From Nevskia soli DSM 19509 (GTDB lineage Bacteria > Pseudomonadota > Gammaproteobacteria > Nevskiales > Nevskiaceae): 36,442 nt of DNA. The stretch is from NCBI RefSeq assembly GCF_000711955.1, contig NZ_JONR01000045.1:1-36442 (forward strand). Direction: 5' to 3'. This document shows, piece after piece, positions 16,211 to 25,005 of the stretch. Each line of letters starts with the position of its first letter. Within the stretch, counting starts at the first letter, position 1. The translations under genes were made by a program, and so were the position numbers. The notes beneath the pieces are model-generated. The model had not been told where the DNA came from. It saw nothing but the letters and a program-made list of their open reading frames with translations, and did not search any database.

Positions 16211-17569
16211 ATGTCCACCTACGACTACGACCTGATCACCATCGGCGCCGGTTCCGGCGGCGTGTCCGCGAGCCGCTATGCCGCTTCGATGGACGCGCGG
16301 GTCGCCATCTGCGAGGCGGGCCGCGTCGGCGGCACCTGCGTCCTCCGCGGCTGTGTGCCGAAGAAGATCTTCATGTACAGCGCGCAGTTCGCCGATGCCT
16401 TCGCCGACGCCGGCGGCTACGGCTGGCAGCTGCCGCAGGCGCCGGTGTTCGAGCTGTCGCGCCTGACCGCGGCGAAGAATGTCGAGATCGACCGGCTGGA
16501 ACTGGAATACCGGCGGGCGCTGGCGGCCTCCGGCGCGAAGCTGCTGAGCGGACGCGCCGAGGTGCTGGACCCGCACACCGTGCAGATCAATGGCGAGAAA
16601 CTGACCGCGCAGCGCCTGCTGATCGCCACCGGCGGCTCCCCCAACCGCCCGGACATTCCCGGCATCGAGCTGGCCGTCACTTCCACCGAGATGCTGGAGC
16701 TGACCGCGCCGCCGCGGCGCCTGCTGATTCTCGGCTCCGGCTACATCGGAGTGGAATTCGCCGGCATCTACCACAGCTTCGGCAGCGCGGTGAAGCTGGC
16801 CTATCGCGGCGAGCTGCCCTTGCGCGGTTTCGACGGCGACCTGCGCAAACGCCTGGCGAAGGCGATGGAAGACCGCGGCATCGAGCTGCACCGCGGCTTC
16901 CACCCGGTGCGGCTGGAGCGCGTGGGCGATGAATACATCTGCCATGGCAACGACGGCCTGCAGCTGCACGCGGACCTGGTGCTCAACGCCATGGGGCGCT
17001 CGCCCAATACCGCCAACCTCGGCCTGGAACAAGCCGGCGTGGCCCTGGATCCGCAGACCAGCGCGGTGAAGGTGGATGCCTATTCACGCAGCAGCGTGCC
17101 CTCGATCTTCGCCGTGGGCGACGTCACCGACCGCCTCAACCTGACGCCGGTGGCGATCGCCGAGGGCCGCGCCTTCGTCGATACCGAATTCGGCGGCGTA
17201 CCGCGCTCGGTCAACCACGCCACCGTGGCCAGCGCCGTGTTCTCGCAGCCGCCGCTGGGCCACATCGGCCTGAGCGAAGAACAGGCAGTACAGGACGGCC
17301 ATCGCATCCAGGTGTTCGAAGCCGACTTCCGGCCGATGCGCAACGTGCTGCCCGGACGCAACGAGCGCAGCTACATGAAACTGGTGGTCGATGCGGACAG
17401 CAACAAGGTGCTGGGCCTGCACATGATCGGGACGGATGCGCCGGAGATCGTGCAGGGACTGGCGGTGGCGGTGACGATGGGCGCGAGCAAACGCGACTTC
17501 GACGCCACCGTGGCGGTGCATCCGACCATGGCCGAGGAATTCGTGCTGATGCGCAAGCCCCGGGCCTGA
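16211..17569 (+). CDS. gor: Glutathione-disulfide reductase
   Basis: 452 residues from ATG 16211; the longer frame from 16151 reads through intergenic DNA. FAD motif DLITIGAGSGGVSASRYAA, redox-active Cys43 and Cys48 in GGTCVLRGCVPKKIFMYSA, NADPH-binding GSGYIGVEFAG, second FAD site VPSIFAVGDVTD, and the C-terminal VAVHPTMAEEFVLM with catalytic His. The GTCVLRGCVPKK form, rather than GTCVNVGCVPKK, is the alpha-proteobacterial/plant-like type of GR. It reduces GSSG with NADPH in the cytosol. It follows the hydrolase gene by 65 bp and is probably co-transcribed. Confidence 0.93.
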   Translation: MSTYDYDLITIGAGSGGVSASRYAASMDARVAICEAGRVGGTCVLRGCVPKKIFMYSAQFADAFADAGGYGWQLPQAPVFELSRLTAAKNVEIDRLELEYRRALAASGAKLLSGRAEVLDPHTVQINGEKLTAQRLLIATGGSPNRPDIPGIELAVTSTEMLELTAPPRRLLILGSGYIGVEFAGIYHSFGSAVKLAYRGELPLRGFDGDLRKRLAKAMEDRGIELHRGFHPVRLERVGDEYICHGNDGLQLHADLVLNAMGRSPNTANLGLEQAGVALDPQTSAVKVDAYSRSSVPSIFAVGDVTDRLNLTPVAIAEGRAFVDTEFGGVPRSVNHATVASAVFSQPPLGHIGLSEEQAVQDGHRIQVFEADFRPMRNVLPGRNERSYMKLVVDADSNKVLGLHMIGTDAPEIVQGLAVAVTMGASKRDFDATVAVHPTMAEEFVLMRKPRA

Positions 17570-17656
17570 ACCGGCACCAAATCGCGGCGATGCGGTCTGA
17601 TGAAGATCGCGACGGCGACAATCGCCGCGGATCCCTGCCTTCAGAGCCTCGTACCG

Positions 17657-18562
17657 ATGCCATTACGCCTGCTGTTCCTGCTGACTTGTTTGCTTTGCAT
17701 GGGCGCGGCCCAGGCGCGCGAGCAGACGCTCAAGGTGGCGGGCATGCAGGTCACGGCCTGGACGCCGGATCAACCGGTGCCGGGCAAACTGCCGGTGCTG
17801 ATCTTCTCCCACGGCCTGCATGGCTGCGATGTGCAGTCGCGCTCCCTTACCGAGGCCTTCGCCGCGGCCGGTTACATCGTGTTCGCGCCGAATCACCGCG
17901 ATGCATCCTGCAACGGCGGCACCACGCCATGGTTCGAAGGCACCGAGATGATGTTCCTGCATCCGGAGCAGTGGACCGAGGCGACCTACCGCAATCGCGG
18001 CGACGATGTGCGGCGCCTGATCGCGGGCCTGTACGACGACGAGCGCTTCCGCGACCGCGCCGACTGGTCGCGCCTGGGCCTGGTCGGGCACTCGCTCGGC
18101 GGCTATACGGCGCTGGGGCTGGCCGGTGCCTGGCCGGGCTGGAAGCTGCCGGGGGTGAAGGCGGTACTGGCGCTGGCGCCGTACAGCCATCCCTACACCG
18201 TGCAGCAGACGCTGGCGGGACTGTACGTTCCGGTGATGTACGAATGCGGCCAGAACGACTTTCCCATCACGCCGGTGGTGGCGCAGCCCCAGGGCAGCTA
18301 CGAGCAGTCGCCGCAGCCGAAGTACTACGTCGAATTCGCCAATGCCGGGCACCTGGCCTGGACCAATTCGGACGCCACCGACCGCAGGGCCATCCTGGCC
18401 TACAGCCTGGCCTTCCTCAACCACTATGTGAAAGGCGCCCCGGCTGACGCGGCGCTGACCCATCCCTTGGTCGGCGTGGCACAGTTGCGCTACGCCTCGG
18501 AGCTGGGCAACAGCGACCAGCCGGCAACCGTGGAGAATACGGCAGCCGGCGGATCGAGATAG
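17657..18562 (+). CDS. Exported dienelactone-hydrolase-like alpha/beta hydrolase
   Basis: 301 residues. ATG 17657 is preferred because it opens a signal peptide (MPLRLLFLLTCLLCMGAAQA). Features: LPVLIFSHGLHGCDVQ near the oxyanion hole, nucleophile Ser146 in LVGHSLGGYTALGLAG, and NAGHLAW with the His. The layout fits the predicted dienelactone hydrolase/PAF-acetylhydrolase-like group. An exported location means the plain dienelactone role is unlikely; ester or lipid hydrolysis is more plausible. The ATG at 17600 would add a non-signal-like head. It follows gor by 87 bp. Confidence 0.8.
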   Translation: MPLRLLFLLTCLLCMGAAQAREQTLKVAGMQVTAWTPDQPVPGKLPVLIFSHGLHGCDVQSRSLTEAFAAAGYIVFAPNHRDASCNGGTTPWFEGTEMMFLHPEQWTEATYRNRGDDVRRLIAGLYDDERFRDRADWSRLGLVGHSLGGYTALGLAGAWPGWKLPGVKAVLALAPYSHPYTVQQTLAGLYVPVMYECGQNDFPITPVVAQPQGSYEQSPQPKYYVEFANAGHLAWTNSDATDRRAILAYSLAFLNHYVKGAPADAALTHPLVGVAQLRYASELGNSDQPATVENTAAGGSR

Positions 18563-18644
18563 CGCGCCGCGTTACGGCGCCATCGACATCAGCATCACCT
18601 GGCCGCGCAACACGCGGTTGGCAACAGTGCGATGCGGAGTCTCC

Positions 18645-19130
18645 TCAGGCCGCGACGTCGGCCGCGACCTTGAAGCTGACGATCTTGTCCGGATCGGTGA
18701 CGCTGCCGTTGCGCGAAGGGCTGCCCTTCTTGATGGCGTCGACGAATTCCATGCCGGACGTCACCTTGCCCCAGATGCTGTACTGGCCGTCGAGGCTGGG
18801 CGTGTTCTCGAGCATGATGAAGAACTGGCTGTCGGCCGAGTTCGGGTCCTGCGCGCGGGCCATCGAGCAGACGCCGCGCAGGTGCTTCTCCTTGGAGAAC
18901 TCCGCCTTCAGGTGCTTGCCCGAGCCGCCGGTGCCATTGCCGCGCGGGCAGCCGGTCTGCACCATGAAGCCTTCGATCACGCGATGGAACGGGATGCCGT
19001 CGTAGAAACCCTTGCGCACCAGTTCCTTGATCTGCGCACAATGCTTCGGCGCGAGGTCGGGACGCATCTCGATGACCACGCGGCCGGCGGGGACTTCGAG
19101 GTACAGGGTGTTTTCCAGGTCAGCTGCCAT
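18645..19130 (-). CDS. ppiB: Peptidyl-prolyl cis-trans isomerase, cyclophilin type
   Basis: 161 residues with no signal peptide, so cytosolic. Active-site Arg50 in GIPFHRVIEGFMVQTGCPRGNGTGG, then GVCSMARAQDPNSADSQFFIM and LDGQYSIWGKVTSGMEFVD; these are the cyclophilin core. The domain is almost the whole protein, normal for PpiB. AGAGAAAT lies a few bases before ATG. It catalyses proline isomerisation during folding. Convergent with the preceding hydrolase gene and divergent from the OYE gene. Confidence 0.93.
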   Translation of the reverse strand: MAADLENTLYLEVPAGRVVIEMRPDLAPKHCAQIKELVRKGFYDGIPFHRVIEGFMVQTGCPRGNGTGGSGKHLKAEFSKEKHLRGVCSMARAQDPNSADSQFFIMLENTPSLDGQYSIWGKVTSGMEFVDAIKKGSPSRNGSVTDPDKIVSFKVAADVAA

Positions 19131-19331
19131 TTGATTTCTCTGTAGAAATTACGATCGTTCGTGGGGGGTATTTTAAGTGTTTTTGCCCACTGGCGCGGAT
19201 CACCCCCGGATTATGCCGCCCCCTCTTGCGCAGCCCGCGCCCGGCACCATTTTCCGCCTGCGCGGTCCATCGCTTCCAACCTTGTCTTGCGCGCCGTCCC
19301 GGTGCGCGCGCATTCCTGCCAGGAGAGCTGC

Positions 19332-20444
19332 ATGAGCAAGCTGTTTTCCCCCTATTCGCTGGGCCCGGTCGAGCTGGCCAACCGCATCGCGGTCGCGCCG
19401 ATGTGCCAGTACTCCGCCGAGGACGGCAAGGCCACCGACTGGCACCTGCTGCACCTCGGGCACCTGGCCCTGTCCGGCGCCGCCATCCTGTTCACCGAGG
19501 CCACCGCCGTGCTGCCGGAAGGCCGCATCTCGCCGGGTGACCTGGGCCTGTGGTCCGACGCCACGGAAGAGGCGCTGGTGCCGGTGGTGGCCGCCATCCG
19601 CAAGTACTCGCCGATCCGGTTGGCGATGCAGCTGGCCCATGCCGGGCGCAAGGCGTCGAGCCACGTGCCCTGGGAGGGCGGACAGCTGATCCCGGCCGGC
19701 CAGGGCGGCTGGCAGCCCCTGGCCCCCTCCGCGGTGCCGCTGGCGGCGGGCGAGCCCGCGCCGACGGCGCTGGATGCGGCCGGACTGGAACAGGTGCGGG
19801 AAGCCTTCGCCGCCACCGCGCGCCGCGCCGACCGGCTCGGCTTCGACGCGGTGGAACTGCACTCGGCCCACGGCTACCTGCTGCACGAGTTCCTGTCGCC
19901 GCTGACCAACCGTCGCGATGACGGCTACGGCGGCTCGCTGGAGAAACGGCTGCGCTTCCCGCTGGAAGTGTTCTCGGCGGTGCGCGCGGCGTTCCCGGCC
20001 GGCAAGGCGGTGGGGGTGCGCGTCTCGGCGACCGACTGGATCGAAGGCGGCTGGGACCTGGAACAGACGCTGGCCTATGCCCGGGAGTTGAAGCGGCGCG
20101 GCTGCGATTTCATCCATGTCTCCAGCGGCGGCCTGTCGCAGCAGCAGCAGATCGCGGTGCATCCCAACTACCAGGTACCCTTCGCCGAGCGGATCAAGGC
20201 CGAGGTCGGCATACCGACCATCGCCGTGGGCATGATCACCGAGCCGGAGCAGGCGGAGGCGATCGTAGCCACCGGACAGGCCGACATGGTGGCCCTGGCG
20301 CGGGCCATGCTGTTCGACCCGCGCTGGCCCTGGCACGCCGCCGCGAAGCTGGGCGCCCAGGTAGCGGCGCCGAAACAGTATTGGCGCTCGCAGCCGCGCG
20401 CGTACAAGGCGCTGTTCGGCGATACCAGCATGGGGCAGCGCTAG
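19332..20444 (+). CDS. Old-yellow-enzyme family NADH:flavin oxidoreductase (YqjM-like)
   Basis: 370 residues from ATG 19332, preceded by AGGAG seven bases away. The opening SKLFSPYSLGPVELANRIAVAPMCQYSAEDG has the Cys of the YqjM/OYE class III type that tunes the flavin. MQLAHAGRK, VELHSAHGYLLHEFLSPLTNRR (His/Asn-like pair and FMN-contacting residues) and DDGYGGSLEKRLRFPLEV complete the TIM-barrel signature. It reduces activated alkenes using NAD(P)H. The frame is open upstream to 19161, but that part is non-coding in style. Confidence 0.93.
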   Translation: MSKLFSPYSLGPVELANRIAVAPMCQYSAEDGKATDWHLLHLGHLALSGAAILFTEATAVLPEGRISPGDLGLWSDATEEALVPVVAAIRKYSPIRLAMQLAHAGRKASSHVPWEGGQLIPAGQGGWQPLAPSAVPLAAGEPAPTALDAAGLEQVREAFAATARRADRLGFDAVELHSAHGYLLHEFLSPLTNRRDDGYGGSLEKRLRFPLEVFSAVRAAFPAGKAVGVRVSATDWIEGGWDLEQTLAYARELKRRGCDFIHVSSGGLSQQQQIAVHPNYQVPFAERIKAEVGIPTIAVGMITEPEQAEAIVATGQADMVALARAMLFDPRWPWHAAAKLGAQVAAPKQYWRSQPRAYKALFGDTSMGQR

Positions 20445-20455
20445 CCGCTGCGGGC

Positions 20456-20650
20456 CTAGCCCTGCGGGCGGGTGTCGCCTCCGGCGCGTTCCGCGCGGAT
20501 CTGCGCCACCCGCTCTTCCCAGCGTTCGAGGTCGCGCTCGTACAGGTCGAAGACGCAGAGCAGGCAGCCGCCGCGGCAGCAGTCCTCGTCGCGCGGCGGC
20601 TGCGGGCGCGGCGGCAGGTCTTCATTGGCGATAGTGGAGTCGGTGGCCAT
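20456..20650 (-). CDS. Oxidoreductase-like domain protein, Cys-rich (PF09791 type)
   Basis: 64 residues starting at 20650. PPRPQPPRDEDCCRGGCLLCVFDLYERDLERWEERV is the small domain known as oxidoreductase-like, N-terminal: a Pro-rich lead, CCxxxCxxC, then an aromatic/acidic helix ending in RWE. Its role is unknown; the Cys pattern suggests metal binding. It converges with the OYE gene and ends 11 bp from its stop. A second member of the family lies at 30581-30754. Confidence 0.8.
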   Translation of the reverse strand: MATDSTIANEDLPPRPQPPRDEDCCRGGCLLCVFDLYERDLERWEERVAQIRAERAGGDTRPQG

Positions 20651-20746
20651 GTGCGGCCAGTCTACTGCCGCTGCACAACGCCGGGCGTGGCGCCGGCGGC
20701 GGGAATGCCGTAAAAATAAGCGGCATTCCCTGGACGCGGCGCAGAC

Positions 20747-20947
20747 ATGGGCGAAGTCATCAACCTGAACAAGGCGCGCAAGCGCAAGGCGCGTGCCGAT
20801 GCCGCGGCACAGGCGGCGGAGAACCGCGTGCGCTTCGGCCGCACCAGGGAACAGAAGCAGCTCGACGCCGCCGTCACCGAGGCAGCGCGGCGGCGGCTCG
20901 ATGCGCTGAAGCGCGAAGACGGCGGAGAAGGCAGCGGCGAGGATTGA
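20747..20947 (+). CDS. DUF4169 small protein
   Basis: 66 residues: MGEVINLNKARKRKARADAAAQAAENRVRFGRTREQKQLDAA. This is the DUF4169 pattern (N-terminal E-I/V-INL-x-x-ARK, then FGRTxxEK), a short, highly charged, helical protein of unknown function known from many proteobacteria. The Lys/Arg/Ala-rich body suggests nucleic-acid binding, but nothing is proven. The start is not supported by a strong ribosome-binding site. It may share a promoter region with the divergent Cys-rich protein at 20456-20650. Confidence 0.8.
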   Translation: MGEVINLNKARKRKARADAAAQAAENRVRFGRTREQKQLDAAVTEAARRRLDALKREDGGEGSGED

Positions 20948-21040
20948 GGCCGCGGCGGTTCGGGCGTCGGCGGACGTTTAACCCCGTTTCCGCAACTGCC
21001 GCGTTTATACGGATGGCTCCCCCAAAACCAGGAGTTGTCC

Positions 21041-21796
21041 ATGCGCCGCCTGCTGCCGCTGTTGCTTGCCGCCCTCTTCGCCTGCGCGCCGCCGGCGCGG
21101 GCGGGCACCCTGGCCGATGTCGAGGTCTACGACCGCAGCAGCGGCATCATGCTCCCACTGTACCGGCACGAAGGCCGGCTCTATGTGGCGGGCGAGCCGC
21201 GCCACGAATACGAACTGCGCATCCGCAGCCACAGCGGCGCACGCCTGCTGGCGGTGGGCAGCGTCGACGGCGTCAATGTGCTCAGCGGCGAAACCGCCGC
21301 GCCGGACCAGGACGGCTACGTGCTGGATGGCTACGGCTCGCTGGCGATCGCCGGCTGGCGCAAGAGCCTGCAGCGGGTCGCCGCGTTCTACTTCACCGCG
21401 CTGCCGGACAGCTATGCGGCACGCACCGGGCGGCCCGACGACGTCGGCGTGATCGGCGTGGCCTTGTTCCGCGAGCGGGTGCCCTGCTGCATGCAGATCG
21501 GGGAACTGTCACGGGATGCACGGCCGCGTGCCGCGCCCGCGCCGGCTGCCGAGGCCGGCAGCGCGGCCCAGGCGGCGCCGGAAGCGATGGACCGGCTCGG
21601 CACCGGCCATGGCCGCAGCGAATATTCGGCGGCCTACGAGACCACCTTCGAGCGCGACAGCGCGGTACCGGACGAGGTCATTTCGATTTTCTACGATTCG
21701 CGCCGCAAGCTGATCGCACAAGGCATCATCGCCGAACCGCGCCTGGCGCAGCGCAGTCCCAACCCCTTTCCCAACCGCTTCGTCCCGGACCCCTGA
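21041..21796 (+). CDS. Exported uncharacterised protein
   Basis: 251 residues from ATG 21041, with GGAG six bases upstream (a TTG at 21035 is less likely). Signal peptide MRRLLPLLLAALFACAPPARA. The mature part contains VEVYDRSSGIMLPLYRHEGRLYVAGEPRHEYELRIRS, a beta-rich opening seen in some Xanthomonadales secreted proteins, then a mid region rich in Ala/Pro. I do not recognise a family. No TM beyond the signal. Function unknown. Confidence 0.75.
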   Translation: MRRLLPLLLAALFACAPPARAGTLADVEVYDRSSGIMLPLYRHEGRLYVAGEPRHEYELRIRSHSGARLLAVGSVDGVNVLSGETAAPDQDGYVLDGYGSLAIAGWRKSLQRVAAFYFTALPDSYAARTGRPDDVGVIGVALFRERVPCCMQIGELSRDARPRAAPAPAAEAGSAAQAAPEAMDRLGTGHGRSEYSAAYETTFERDSAVPDEVISIFYDSRRKLIAQGIIAEPRLAQRSPNPFPNRFVPDP

Positions 21797-21817
21797 GCCG
21801 ACGGCGCGGCGTTCGCT

Positions 21818-22156
21818 TCAGGGATCGTCGCGCCGGCTCTCGTCGTAATCCGCCAGCACGATGACGTAGGGGATGTCCCGGTCCAGGTTGCGCACCACGG
21901 CAACGCCGTTGCGCGACCACACCAGGTCGCCGATGCCGACCAGCAGGCCGGCGGCGGTGGTGCAGCCGTGGCTCTCGTCCAGCTCGGCACGGGCGCCCGC
22001 GGCGCCGTTGCTGGCGTAGGCGCTGGCGACGGCGATGGCCGACCAATCGCGGTCGCAGACCACCGTGGTGGATACCTTGATCCACATGCCGTAGTGGACG
22101 CCGGGGTCCGAGCCCAGGAACAGGCTGGGCAGCACCACGGGAATCATTCTCAACAT
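21818..22156 (-). CDS. Uncharacterised protein, hydrophobic N-terminus
   Basis: 112 residues from ATG 22156, chosen over GTG 22171 because GAGG lies seven bases before it. The N-terminus MLRMIPVVLPSLFLG could be a short signal or anchor. The rest (CDRDWSAIAVASAYASNGAAGARAELDESHGC, then VVRNLDRDIPYVIVLADYDES) has four Cys-free beta-like stretches and an acidic end. No family recognised. It converges with the exported protein gene at 21041-21796. Confidence 0.5.
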   Translation of the reverse strand: MLRMIPVVLPSLFLGSDPGVHYGMWIKVSTTVVCDRDWSAIAVASAYASNGAAGARAELDESHGCTTAAGLLVGIGDLVWSRNGVAVVRNLDRDIPYVIVLADYDESRRDDP

Positions 22157-22652
22157 CGCAATACCTCGCACCGGCGCGGCTTATACAGCAGGACAATCGC
22201 CATGCAGCACTCGTGCCCGCATCCTCCGGCAATTTTCCGCAGCCTTCACAGCCGCGCCGCCCGGCGGTATTGCAGCTCGCCTTCAGCGGCATCGGCCGCT
22301 ACCGCGGCGGATGCCGTCGAATCGCACGACATGGGCAGTCTATTCCCCTGCTGCCCGGCCCGGAGGTGGCAAATATCCACCATCGAAACGACGGGTTGCC
22401 GGCAAAACCAGGGCCTGCCGGACCTTGCCCCTTGCCGGGAGCCGCTTTTCCCGCAAACAGCCGACCAAGGCGCGCCAGGACGGTACCATAAGGTACCTAC
22501 AAGCCCGGATTTTGCGGCCGTAAACCAATTTCCCGCCGGCTGCATCCAAGCTGCAATCGGAGCCGGCGCCGCGCCGCGCAACCTTTTGCAACGTATGTAA
22601 AGCGCGGCGGAGCGGTCAGGGAAGAAGAGAACGTGTTCCTTCAAGGAGAGTA
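22157..22652. other. Non-coding region with paired GGTACC sites
   Basis: About 500 bp without a convincing gene. At 22482-22497 it has GGTACCATAAGGTACC, two palindromic GGTACC copies four bases apart, a possible operator or hairpin. The 3' end holds AAGGAGAG, the ribosome-binding site of the next gene. Weak frames on the minus strand are not supported. Confidence 0.35.
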
Positions 22653-23261
22653 TTGCCCGTGGTCCAGGCGACAGAGATGCGGGAAGCCCGGCAGGAACAG
22701 GTCCGGGACGGCTCGCGCGATTTCGATTTTCTGAACGGGCGTCATCGCGTCCACAACGTACGCTTCGCCGGCCGGCTGGAACAGTCGGAACGCTGGGAGA
22801 CTTTCGAAGCGCTCAGCATCACGACGCCGCTGCCGCGGGGCACCGGCTGCATCGACCAGCTGGTGGCGGACGGACGCAGCGGGTACACCGGCACCACCCT
22901 GCACCTCTACGACCCGCGCATGCGGCGCTGGAGCCTGTACCGCATGGATAGCGCCAGCGGCCTGTTGCAGTCGCCGCTGCAGGGCGCGTTCCACGACGGG
23001 ACCGGCGTTTTCGAAGGGCGCGATGAGCTGGGAGGGCAACCGGTGCGCGTGCGCCTGACCTGGTCGCACATCGGCAGCACCTCGGCGCGTTGCGAACAGG
23101 CCTATTCCAGGGACAGCGGCGCCTCCTGGGAATCCTGCTGGATCATGCAGTACATGCGACTGGAAGAGCGCCAGCCACAAGCCTCGCGGGAACAGGGCCT
23201 GGTCCTGGCGACGGAATTCATGTTCAGCGATCCGCCGGCCAATCAAGGCAAGCGCCCCTAG
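22653..23261 (+). CDS. Lipocalin-like DUF1579-type protein
   Basis: 202 residues. AAGGAG ends four bases before TTG 22653 and ten before GTG 22659; either could be the start. The core SRDFDFLNGRHRVHNVRFAGRL, followed by LHLYDPRMRRWSLYRMDS and GVFEGRDELGGQPVRVRLTWSHI, matches the lipocalin-like DUF1579 pattern (DFxFLxGxWxV...), a cytosolic beta-barrel. It ends with EFMFSDPPANQGKRP. Ligand unknown. The NTF2-like gene follows 119 bp downstream on the same strand and may be co-transcribed. Confidence 0.6.
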   Translation: MPVVQATEMREARQEQVRDGSRDFDFLNGRHRVHNVRFAGRLEQSERWETFEALSITTPLPRGTGCIDQLVADGRSGYTGTTLHLYDPRMRRWSLYRMDSASGLLQSPLQGAFHDGTGVFEGRDELGGQPVRVRLTWSHIGSTSARCEQAYSRDSGASWESCWIMQYMRLEERQPQASREQGLVLATEFMFSDPPANQGKRP

Positions 23262-23380
23262 TACGATCGGACGATGTAGCGCCATCCCGCAGCCAACAAG
23301 ATCGTCGCCAGGAGCGGACCCGGCCGGCGCAGCCGCCGTCACCGGCGAAGACCGCTGCAAGACACGACGAGGAGAAGGCG

Positions 23381-23911
23381 ATGGCACTGTCCCCTGCCCG
23401 GCTGGAAGCGCGGGCCGTCGAGATGACGGCGGCATTCGAGGAAGCGGCGCGGCGCAACGAGTGGTCCTGGTTGGCCGACGCGTTCTACGCGGAGAATTGC
23501 CGCTATGTCTGCGAGTACGGCGGCACCATGCTGGTGGAAGCGCGCAGCCGCGAAGAGATCCGCGCCACGCACTACGGCCGCGACATGCGGGTGGGCTGGG
23601 AAGGCTGGACCTTTCCGATCGAACGCTATGCCACCCGCGACAACCTGATCATCACCCACTGGTGGAACCGCGGTCCCGGACTGCGCGCCGACGGCAGTTA
23701 CCGCCAGACGCCGGGCATTTCCTTCATCGAAGTGGGCGACGACGGCCTGTTCACCAGCCAGCTCGACCTGTTCGACCTGGCGCACCAGATGAAGCTGTGC
23801 GACGAACTGGAAGCGGAAGGCCTGCTCTCGCCGCAGCTCAAACGGGAATGGGTGATTCCGACCAAGCGGCGGCTGATCGAGATGCTGGGCGGGAACCTAG
23901 CTGCGGTCTGA
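23381..23911 (+). CDS. NTF2/SnoaL-like domain protein
   Basis: 176 residues from ATG 23381 with GGAGAAG upstream. MTAAFEEAARRNEWSWLADAFYAENCRYVCEYGG begins an alpha+beta cone fold; REEIRATHYGRDMRVGWEGW and LIITHWWNRGPGLRADGSYRQTPGISFIEVGDDGLFTSQLDLFD continue it. Members include isomerases, cyclases and binding proteins for steroids and polyketides, so no reaction can be assigned. It follows a lipocalin-like gene, which could point to a shared small ligand. A strong hairpin follows the stop. Confidence 0.7.
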   Translation: MALSPARLEARAVEMTAAFEEAARRNEWSWLADAFYAENCRYVCEYGGTMLVEARSREEIRATHYGRDMRVGWEGWTFPIERYATRDNLIITHWWNRGPGLRADGSYRQTPGISFIEVGDDGLFTSQLDLFDLAHQMKLCDELEAEGLLSPQLKREWVIPTKRRLIEMLGGNLAAV

Positions 23912-23913
23912 AA

Positions 23914-23947
23914 CGCAATAGAGCGGGTCGTGACCCGCCCTATTGCG
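23914..23947. terminator. Strong hairpin after the NTF2-like gene
   Basis: Stem CGCAATAG/CTATTGCG (8 bp), one A-C mismatch, then GCGGGTC/GACCCGC (7 bp) around a 2-base loop. It starts two bases after the TGA. Next to it, CGTAAG and CTTACG frame another weak hairpin near 23959-23983. It may be a REP-type repeat serving as terminator. It also marks the left edge of the lower-G+C stretch. Confidence 0.65.
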
Positions 23948-24007
23948 AGCTTCTGCCGTAAGCGAAGCACGACCCGACTTACGTAAACTTCAAATCCGCC
24001 GCAACGA

Positions 24008-24559
24008 CTAGAGACTGGCAGCCTTCAGCTTATCGAAGAAGTCCGAAATGCTGGTGCGCACCGCGCCTTCATTGGCCAAACGCAGCCGGGTCACCGCTAC
24101 GAATGCATCCGAGACAGTGGCGGTATACGCGGAATTGAGGGTCTCCAGAAGCACGGGATTTCCAGCCGTATCGTAAACCTTGTAGTTCACGTGGACGGTC
24201 ACCTTCATGTCCAGACCGATACTGGGCTGCGACAGTCCGAGCAGGTTGACGTCCACCGGGTACTTGCAGGAACCCGATGCAGCACTCAGACCGGCGGAGT
24301 CCATCGAAGTGATGAGCGCAGTCTGGAAATCCTTGTTACTCACTTTGGAGAGCCAAAGCGGATTCGTATCCTCCCCACCGCTCACGGTCCGAATGCACAT
24401 GGCCTGATGCAATGCCGGAGGGAAATTGGTATCGGCCGATGCCGCCGCGACGGCCATGTGGGACGGATCGGCAGGCGTGGCGCACCCGCTCAAGCCGGCG
24501 CACGCAAGCATGCAGACACCCAACCCCAGCCTGAAAACAGCTAGCTTCGAATCAATCAT
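24008..24559 (-). CDS. Predicted lipoprotein, coupled to the next gene upstream
   Basis: 183 residues. ATG 24559 overlaps the TGA of the upstream gene as ATGA, so coupling decides the start. MIDSKLAVFRLGLGVCMLACAGLSGC is a lipoprotein signal (lipobox LSGC). The mature part (FPPALHQAMCIRTVSGGEDTNPLWLSKVSN, VNLLGLSQPSIGLDMKVTVHVNYKVYDTAGNPV) is beta-rich, ending EGAVRTSISDFFDKLKAASL. I do not recognise the family; it may resemble outer-membrane assembly lipoproteins in overall plan only. G+C is visibly lower than in genes before 23911. Confidence 0.7.
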   Translation of the reverse strand: MIDSKLAVFRLGLGVCMLACAGLSGCATPADPSHMAVAAASADTNFPPALHQAMCIRTVSGGEDTNPLWLSKVSNKDFQTALITSMDSAGLSAASGSCKYPVDVNLLGLSQPSIGLDMKVTVHVNYKVYDTAGNPVLLETLNSAYTATVSDAFVAVTRLRLANEGAVRTSISDFFDKLKAASL

Positions 24560-24915
24560 GGTCCACCGCACCCCTTTGTTTTGGCGAGATAATTAAGTTT
24601 TTCATTGCGGTCCAGGAGCGCCCTTGCTTTCACCTGCTCCTCGTTGGAAAAATCCATCAACATCGGAAGGGGCAGTACCCCGGCCACGACGTTCGTTCGC
24701 TCCACCGCTTTGTCCTGCTTGAGCAGTTCGCGCACATCCCGGGCATTCGCGGCGAGTTGGTTGTTGAGCTGCGTGCAATTCAGTTGCTCATCGCCTGCCT
24801 GCGACATGGCAACCGGCGTCACCTCCCGTGCGGCGCAAGCGGCCACGCAGAGAATCGCCGCCGTTGCCGACAGCACGCAAAAGGATTTTGACCAAGCCAC
24901 CCCGCCCGCCCCCAA
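24556..24915 (-). CDS. Small lipoprotein
   Basis: 119 residues from TTG 24915 (GTG 24900 is also possible). KSFCVLSATAAILCVAACAAREV is a lipoprotein signal (lipobox VAAC). The mature 85 residues are largely helical and charged (QLNNQLAANARDVRELLKQDKAVERTNVVAG, then EEQVKARALLDRNEKLNYLAKTKGC), ending in a Cys. It overlaps the next lipoprotein gene by four bases. The pair might form a periplasmic complex. Function unknown. Confidence 0.65.
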   Translation of the reverse strand: MGAGGVAWSKSFCVLSATAAILCVAACAAREVTPVAMSQAGDEQLNCTQLNNQLAANARDVRELLKQDKAVERTNVVAGVLPLPMLMDFSNEEQVKARALLDRNEKLNYLAKTKGCGGP

Positions 24916-25005
24916 CCGTTCCCCAAGAGCATCTGCAACGAGTCTCTACGCCCGTATGCCCGATTTGTTTTTAGTCTATACCCATACCACGCCGGTATTC
25001 AAAGC

